A model generated the notes under the pieces. That model was not told the DNA's origin and ran no database searches. It saw only the letters and a program-made list of their open reading frames with translations. 10,684 nucleotides of DNA, taken from Clostridia bacterium. Lineage in GTDB: Bacteria; Bacillota_A; Clostridia; Christensenellales; Aristaeellaceae. This document shows, piece after piece, positions 7,061 through 10,684 of this stretch. The DNA lies in NCBI GenBank assembly GCA_017397695.1, contig JAFQIF010000051.1, positions 1 through 10,684 of the forward strand. Reading direction: 5' to 3'. The translations under genes and the position numbers were made by a program. Every line of letters begins with the position of its first letter. Position 1 is the stretch's first letter.

Positions 7061-7083
7061 GAATTGAAAAACTGCAAAAGACC

Positions 7084-7722
7084 TCAATGCGTGGCGCCCT
7101 CAAGGGAGGGAATGTCCTCTTCATTTTCAGCAATCGCAGCAATGGCTGCCTCAATTCCCCGGGCAATATCCGGACAGCTCATGGAGGGCATGGTTCGGTC
7201 CAGCACCTGGCTGTGCGCGAAGGGCACATGCATGAAGCCGCCCCGGACACCGGGATACGATACGGCCAGCGTATGCAGCACGCCGTACATCAGGTGGTTG
7301 CACACAAAGGTACCCGCCGTGTTGGACAGGGCGGCGGGCAGGCCGGCGTCGCGGATGGATTTCACCATGGACTTGACGGGCAGTGTGGAAAAATAGGCGG
7401 CAGGGCCGTTTTCAAATACGGGAATGTCTATAGGCTGATTGCCTGCGTTGTCTGGGATGGAGGCGTCGCTGATGTTAATGGCCACGCGCTCGGGCGTCAG
7501 ACCGATGCGCCCGCCTGCCTGGCCGATGCACAGCACGGCGTCGGGGCGCTCTGCCTCAATGGCGGCAGACACGACCGCGATGGATTGGCCGAAGACCGTG
7601 GGTACTTCCAGTTTGATAATCTGAGCCGGGCCGACGCGGTCAGAAACCAGCTTGACGGCTTCCAGCGCCGGATTGACGGAAGAACCGCCGAAGGGATCAA
7701 AAGCGGTCAGCAGCAATTTCAT
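7084..7722 (-). CDS. pcp: Pyroglutamyl-peptidase I (pyrrolidone-carboxylate peptidase)
   Basis: Cytosolic cysteine peptidase of family C15 that removes N-terminal pyroglutamate from peptides. The ATG at 7722 (MKLLLTAFDPFGGSSVNPA) has GCGAGGA upstream at normal spacing and begins with the family's characteristic LLTAFDPFGG; the frame stays open 20 codons further but without support. The 212 residues are near the usual ~215. E78 (in GGRIGLTPERVAIN), C141 (in GTFVCNHLMYG) and H165 (in GGFMHVPF) form the catalytic triad, each three residues earlier than E81/C144/H168 of the B. amyloliquefaciens enzyme. It is a single-gene unit with its own promoter and terminator, convergent with sigE and divergent from the M50 protease gene. 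A peptide-salvage role is likely. Confidence 0.97.
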   Translation of the reverse strand: MKLLLTAFDPFGGSSVNPALEAVKLVSDRVGPAQIIKLEVPTVFGQSIAVVSAAIEAERPDAVLCIGQAGGRIGLTPERVAINISDASIPDNAGNQPIDIPVFENGPAAYFSTLPVKSMVKSIRDAGLPAALSNTAGTFVCNHLMYGVLHTLAVSYPGVRGGFMHVPFAHSQVLDRTMPSMSCPDIARGIEAAIAAIAENEEDIPSLEGATH

Positions 7723-7753
7723 GCAAAGTCCTCGCCTTCTGTTTGCTGCTGTG

Positions 7754-7782
7754 ATTGTATCATCGGGCGAAGCCGACGTCAA
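7754..7782 (-). promoter_or_regulatory. Sigma-A promoter of pcp
   Basis: On the minus strand TTGACG (7782-7777), a 17-base spacer and TACAAT (7759-7754). Transcription should start near 7747, giving a leader of about 25 bases before the pcp ATG. Confidence 0.82.
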
Positions 7783-7810
7783 TGCTTAGCTGCGGGTCAT
7801 TGCCAAATGC

Positions 7811-7839
7811 TTGACAGAAAACCCTGCCTGCGCTACAAT
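7811..7839 (+). promoter_or_regulatory. Sigma-A promoter of the M50 protease-scpA-scpB operon
   Basis: TTGACA (7811-7816), a 17-base spacer and TACAAT (7834-7839). Start of transcription is expected near 7846, about 45 bases before the M50 gene. Its -35 is 28 bases from the -35 of the divergent pcp promoter, so the two polymerase sites are back to back. Confidence 0.85.
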
Positions 7840-7890
7840 TAATCAGTTATACGATGATGGATTTTGCGCATCTGAAGGGAGAAGAATGCC

Positions 7891-8670
7891 ATGTTTGATT
7901 ATCTGTCCACGCTCTTTGCCGAGCCGCTGGCGTTCTTTGATCAGGCGATTTATCGCGTGCTCGCCGTGCTCATCGGCCTTTGCTGTCATGAATGGGGGCA
8001 TGCATACGCGGCATACCGCTGCGGCGACGATACAGCCAAGCGTGCAGGCCGCCTCTCGCTCAATCCGCTGCGCCATCTGGATCCATTCGGCACGCTGCTC
8101 ATGTTCTTTGTAGGCTTTGGCTATGCGAAGCCGGTGCCGGTCAATCCCTGGCGATTCCGCGGCGACAGGCGTAAGTGCGATCTGTTTGTATCGCTTGCAG
8201 GTATCAGCATCAACATCATGCTGTTTGTGCTCTTTACGGCGTTGACCGCCGTATGCAGCGCGTTCATGTGGTATCCTCAGGTGCTTTCAGAAGTTGGCCT
8301 TTCCACGGTGATCAGCTATCGCTATAATGCTGTCTGGTCGATGATCGGCGGCTACGGCATGCAGACGTTTGGGCAGCTGATCGACAAGGCCTGGCTGGCG
8401 CCGTTTGTGCGTCTGTTTGCGTATACGGCGCTGGTGAACCTGAATCTTGCAGTATTCAACCTGATTCCGCTGCCGCCGCTGGACGGTTATCATGTGTTCA
8501 ACGACATCCTGTTCAAGGGACGCATTCATCTTTCCGAGCGTGCGTTCAATATCGGCATGATCGTCGTGATGATCCTTGCGGCGCAGGGCATCCTGGGCGA
8601 TATCATTTCTGCCGTGGTCTATCCTGCGCAGGATCTGCTGCTCATGCCCATCAAGATGATCTGGGGGTAA
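7891..8670 (+). CDS. M50 / site-2-type membrane zinc metalloprotease
   Basis: Predicted intramembrane zinc metallopeptidase of family M50 (site-2 protease family, short form without PDZ domain). The 259 residues carry HEWGH at 33-37 (HExxH: zinc ligands H33 and H37, catalytic E34) in the first hydrophobic segment, and NLIPLPPLDGYHV (190-202), where D198 is the expected third zinc ligand in the conserved DG motif. Further hydrophobic segments lie near 65-85, 98-125, 172-195 and 222-245. The ATG at 7891 has GAAGGGAG upstream. It is the first gene of a unit with scpA, three bases downstream. Close linkage of such proteases with scpAB is familiar in Bacillota genomes, but the substrate is unknown and I infer no role in condensation. 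This is a different branch from RseP and SpoIVFB, as far as can be told by eye. Confidence 0.93.
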   Translation: MFDYLSTLFAEPLAFFDQAIYRVLAVLIGLCCHEWGHAYAAYRCGDDTAKRAGRLSLNPLRHLDPFGTLLMFFVGFGYAKPVPVNPWRFRGDRRKCDLFVSLAGISINIMLFVLFTALTAVCSAFMWYPQVLSEVGLSTVISYRYNAVWSMIGGYGMQTFGQLIDKAWLAPFVRLFAYTALVNLNLAVFNLIPLPPLDGYHVFNDILFKGRIHLSERAFNIGMIVVMILAAQGILGDIISAVVYPAQDLLLMPIKMIWG

Positions 8671-8673
8671 ACG

Positions 8674-9465
8674 ATGGCCTACGTTGTATCGCTTAAGCAG
8701 TTTGAAGGCCCGCTGGATCTTCTGCTGCACCTGATTACCCGCGCGAAAGTGGATATCAAGGACATTTTCGTTTCCGAGATCACCGAGCAGTATCTCGCCT
8801 CGCTGGATGGGATTGACGAGCTGGACATGGACGTAGCCAGTGAGTTTCTGACCATGGCGGCGACGCTGCTGGAAATCAAATCCCGCGCGCTGCTGCCGCG
8901 CCCGCCCAAGCCGGAAGAGGAAGGCGAAGAATCGCCCGAGCAGGCGCTCATCAGGCGGTTGGAGGAGTATAAGCTCTACAAGGAAAGCGCCGGCAGGATG
9001 AAAGCGTTTGAGCAGGTCGCCATGCAGGTCTTCTCCAAGCTGCCGGAGGAGTATCCGCTGCCGCCCCAGCCGGTGGAGCTTACAGGCCTTACCCTGCAGG
9101 GGCTTGTGCGCGCGCTGGAGCGCATCATCGCACGGCAGACGCAGGAGGCGGATCCGGGCCGCGTGTTCCGCGCAATCACGCGCGATAAATTCACCATCGA
9201 GCAGTGTACGTTCAACCTGACGAGCAGGCTGAAGAAGGGCCCCGTGCTCTTTTCGGATATGCTCTCCGGCGACGTGACGCGCGATGAAATCGTCTCGTAT
9301 TTTATGGCCATGCTGGAGCTGCTCAAGCTGGGCAAGCTGCATGCGCAGCAGGAGCAGGCCTTTGACGATATCCTGATTTTGCCCGGCAGAAGGGACGGAG
9401 AAGAGGAAGATGAACATGGAGAAGACGGAACAGACGCAGCTGCCCATGGACAAGCCGAAGCTTGA
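8674..9465 (+). CDS. scpA: Segregation and condensation protein A
   Basis: Kleisin subunit that bridges the two heads of the SMC dimer and binds an ScpB dimer, forming the bacterial condensin that organises and segregates the chromosome. The 263-residue protein has the N-terminal kleisin signature FEGPLDLLLHLI (10-21), VDIKDIFVSEITEQYL, FLTMAATLLEIKSRALLP, an acidic linker (KPEEEGEESPEQ) that marks the ScpB-binding middle region, and a C-terminal winged helix (FSDMLSGDVTRDEIVSYFMAMLELLKLGKL) that contacts SMC. The ATG follows the M50 stop by three bases, with GGGGG inside the end of that gene as ribosome binding site. The last ~18 residues, an acidic Ala/Gly-rich tail, are encoded in the overlap with scpB and look non-conserved. 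Confidence 0.96.
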   Translation: MAYVVSLKQFEGPLDLLLHLITRAKVDIKDIFVSEITEQYLASLDGIDELDMDVASEFLTMAATLLEIKSRALLPRPPKPEEEGEESPEQALIRRLEEYKLYKESAGRMKAFEQVAMQVFSKLPEEYPLPPQPVELTGLTLQGLVRALERIIARQTQEADPGRVFRAITRDKFTIEQCTFNLTSRLKKGPVLFSDMLSGDVTRDEIVSYFMAMLELLKLGKLHAQQEQAFDDILILPGRRDGEEEDEHGEDGTDAAAHGQAEA

Positions 9466-10054
9466 ACTCAAGGAGCGCGTAGGCATTGTGGAAGCCATCC
9501 TCTTTGTGACCGGCAATGCGGTGGAAAAGAAGGAAATCTGCCGCGCGATAGAGCTGACGGAGGGTGAGCTGGAGGAGACGCTGGACGCGCTGGAGAGCGG
9601 ATATGATTTCGACCGCCGCGGCTTGTGTCTGCTGCGCTTTGGCGCGCATGTGCAGCTGGCCACGCGTCCGGATTACGCGCCCTTCGTGGAAAAACTGCTT
9701 CAGCCTGTGCAGAAGCAGTCGCTTTCCCAGGCGGTGATGGAGACGCTCGCTGTGATCGCCTATCGCCAGCCGGTGACGAAAGCAGAGATTGAGCAGGTGC
9801 GCGGCGTGAAATGCGATTATTCCGTGCAGTCGCTGATGACGAAGGGGCTCATCGAAGAGGTTGGCCGCAAGGAGACGCTCGGCCGGCCGATTCTCTATGG
9901 TACGACGGATGCGTTCCTGCGCCATTTCTGCATCGCGTCGCTGTCCGAACTGCCGGAAATCGATTTTTCCAGGCTGGCAGCGAAGCTGGAAGGGAATAAG
10001 GAGGGCGAGAATGATTTGCCCACACACGAAGAAGCTGTTGACAGCGTAAGCTGA
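9410..10054 (+). CDS. scpB: Segregation and condensation protein B
   Basis: Dimeric winged-helix partner of ScpA in the SMC-ScpAB complex on the nucleoid. The 214 residues contain two winged helices: about 20-95 (ERVGIVEAILFVTGNAVEKK) and about 104-170, with the family blocks SLSQAVMETLAVIAYRQPVT, EIEQVRGV and GRKETLGRPILYGTTDAFL. The ATG at 9410 is preceded by GGAG and AGAGGA; a second ATG at 9416 would also work and shortens the protein by two residues. The gene overlaps scpA by 56 bases in another frame, which points to translational coupling and matched amounts of the two partners. The C-terminal ~30 residues are a charged, probably disordered tail whose codons also hold the -35 box of mscL. 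Confidence 0.96.
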   Translation: MNMEKTEQTQLPMDKPKLELKERVGIVEAILFVTGNAVEKKEICRAIELTEGELEETLDALESGYDFDRRGLCLLRFGAHVQLATRPDYAPFVEKLLQPVQKQSLSQAVMETLAVIAYRQPVTKAEIEQVRGVKCDYSVQSLMTKGLIEEVGRKETLGRPILYGTTDAFLRHFCIASLSELPEIDFSRLAAKLEGNKEGENDLPTHEEAVDSVS

Positions 10055-10067
10055 TCACATATACAAT
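10038..10067 (+). promoter_or_regulatory. Sigma-A promoter of mscL, overlapping the end of scpB
   Basis: TTGACA (10038-10043) lies within the last codons of scpB; after an 18-base spacer comes TACAAT (10062-10067). Start near 10074 gives a leader of about 30 bases. No terminator separates scpB from mscL, so mscL may also be read from the operon promoter. Confidence 0.78.
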
Positions 10068-10104
10068 AGAATTACTGAACCCATATACAAGGGAGGAAAC
10101 CATC

Positions 10105-10560
10105 ATGAAGAAGTTCTTTGAAGAGTTCAAGGCGTTTGCGATGCGCGGTAACGTCGTGGACATGGCCATCGGTGTCATTATCGGCGGCGCGTTCGGCAAG
10201 ATTACCACGTCCCTGGTCAACGACATCTTTATGCCGCTGCTGGGCCTGCTGACCGGCGGCGTCAACTTTGGCGGTCTGTTCTATGCGCTGGACGGTAACC
10301 AGTATGCTTCTATTGAGGCTGCGACTGAGGCCGGCGTGGGCACCATCAATTACGGTGCGTTCGTGCAGTACATCATTGATTTCATTCTTGTCGCGTTCTG
10401 CATGTTCCTGGTGATCAAGCTGATGAACGGCATGAAGAAGAAGGAAGAGGAGCCGGCTCCGGCCCTGGCCAAGGAACCGCGTCTGTGCCCGTACTGCCGT
10501 ATGGAGATTGCGGATGACGCGACCCGCTGCGGCCATTGCACCAGCGTGCTGGATAAGTAA
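10105..10560 (+). CDS. mscL: Large-conductance mechanosensitive channel MscL with zinc-ribbon tail
   Basis: Pentameric inner-membrane channel that opens under high membrane tension and releases solutes during hypo-osmotic shock. The 151 residues begin with the amphipathic N-terminal helix and MscL signature (MKKFFEEFKAFAMRGNVVDMAIGVIIG); TM1 is about 15-48 with the pore-lining GVIIGGAFGKI, a periplasmic loop spans about 50-84, and TM2 is about 86-108. Instead of the usual helical tail, residues 109-151 hold a KKKEEEPAPA linker and a four-cysteine module, CPYC (128-131) and CGHC (142-145), a zinc-ribbon-like fold. Such tails occur in other Bacillota MscL proteins, to my knowledge. GGGAGG eight bases before the ATG fixes the start. 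It has its own promoter and terminator. Confidence 0.96.
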   Translation: MKKFFEEFKAFAMRGNVVDMAIGVIIGGAFGKITTSLVNDIFMPLLGLLTGGVNFGGLFYALDGNQYASIEAATEAGVGTINYGAFVQYIIDFILVAFCMFLVIKLMNGMKKKEEEPAPALAKEPRLCPYCRMEIADDATRCGHCTSVLDK

Positions 10561-10572
10561 GCCATCTATTGA

Positions 10573-10602
10573 AGACCTTCTCCGACGGGAGAGGGTCTTT
10601 TT
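10573..10602 (+). terminator. Intrinsic terminator of mscL
   Basis: Stem AGACCTTCTCC, loop GACG, GGAGAGGGTCT (11 pairs with one U-G) followed by TTTTT, 12 bases past the mscL stop. Confidence 0.9.
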
Positions 10603-10665
10603 GTATGCATTCGGGATAGAAAGTTCATTAAGGCAGCTTCAAGCCGCCGCGAAGCGAAGAAGGGT

Positions 10666-10684
10666 CAAGGGATGAAATCCCTTG
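10666..10684. other. Hairpin cut by the window edge
   Basis: CAAGGGA, five-base loop, TCCCTTG: a perfect seven-base-pair stem ending exactly at the last base. It may be the 3' hairpin of a minus-strand gene beyond the window or the start of an intergenic repeat. Nothing else is visible between 10603 and 10665. Confidence 0.45.

Noticed and set aside
7087..7842. 251-codon plus-strand frame opposite pcp
   Set aside because: pcp has promoter, ribosome binding site, terminator and catalytic triad; this frame has none of these and reads through the pcp promoter.
8287..9663. 458-codon minus-strand open frame opposite the M50 gene, scpA and scpB
   Set aside because: It runs across three well-supported genes on the other strand, shows low-complexity Gln/Arg/His composition and has no domain I can see.
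1..10684. CRISPR array, insertion sequence, prophage or defence cluster
   Set aside because: I found no spaced direct repeats, transposase or integrase motifs or phage genes; apart from the 1414-2770 pair, the genes are recognisable core functions.

Overview
The window is a chromosomal stretch of a GC-rich, endospore-forming Bacillota, most likely a member of Clostridia. The reasons are a sporulation spoIIGA-sigE pair, a T-box leader ahead of cysE-cysS, SMC-partner genes scpA-scpB next to an M50 protease gene, sigma-A type promoters (TTGACA/TATAAT) and strong purine-rich ribosome binding sites. I cannot place it to genus. I see no rRNA, tRNA, CRISPR array or insertion sequence.

Layout. 1-1371 is the 3' three quarters of an Hsp70/DnaK-type chaperone gene, ending at a hairpin shared with a convergent unit. 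1414-2770 (minus strand) holds a 43-residue basic membrane protein gene and, behind a strong intrinsic terminator, an unrecognised AT-richer gene for a 386-residue protein. A divergent intergenic region (2771-3200) carries a minus-strand extended -10 promoter and, on the plus strand, a sigma-A promoter plus a T-box riboswitch. The T-box features fit tRNA-Cys and should control cysE (serine acetyltransferase) and the overlapping cysS (cysteinyl-tRNA synthetase).

5263-7083 holds the cysS terminator, a promoter region with Spo0A-box-like sequences, spoIIGA (membrane aspartic protease that activates pro-sigma-E) and sigE. sigG, the usual third gene of this cluster, does not follow. A bidirectional terminator separates sigE from convergent pcp (pyroglutamyl peptidase I, minus strand).

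7723-7890 contains two well-formed divergent promoters. To the right run an M50 site-2-type protease gene, scpA and scpB (3-base gap, then a 56-base overlap: one transcription unit), and then mscL, whose own promoter begins inside the last codons of scpB. The MscL carries a C-terminal four-cysteine zinc-ribbon-like tail. A good terminator ends mscL, and the window ends in a hairpin cut by the edge.

Functionally this is mostly core genome: protein folding, cysteine supply coupled to tRNA-Cys charging, mother-cell sigma factor activation, chromosome condensation and osmotic safety. The least explained part is the minus-strand pair at 1414-2770. I do not see a convincing wholly new multi-gene system.
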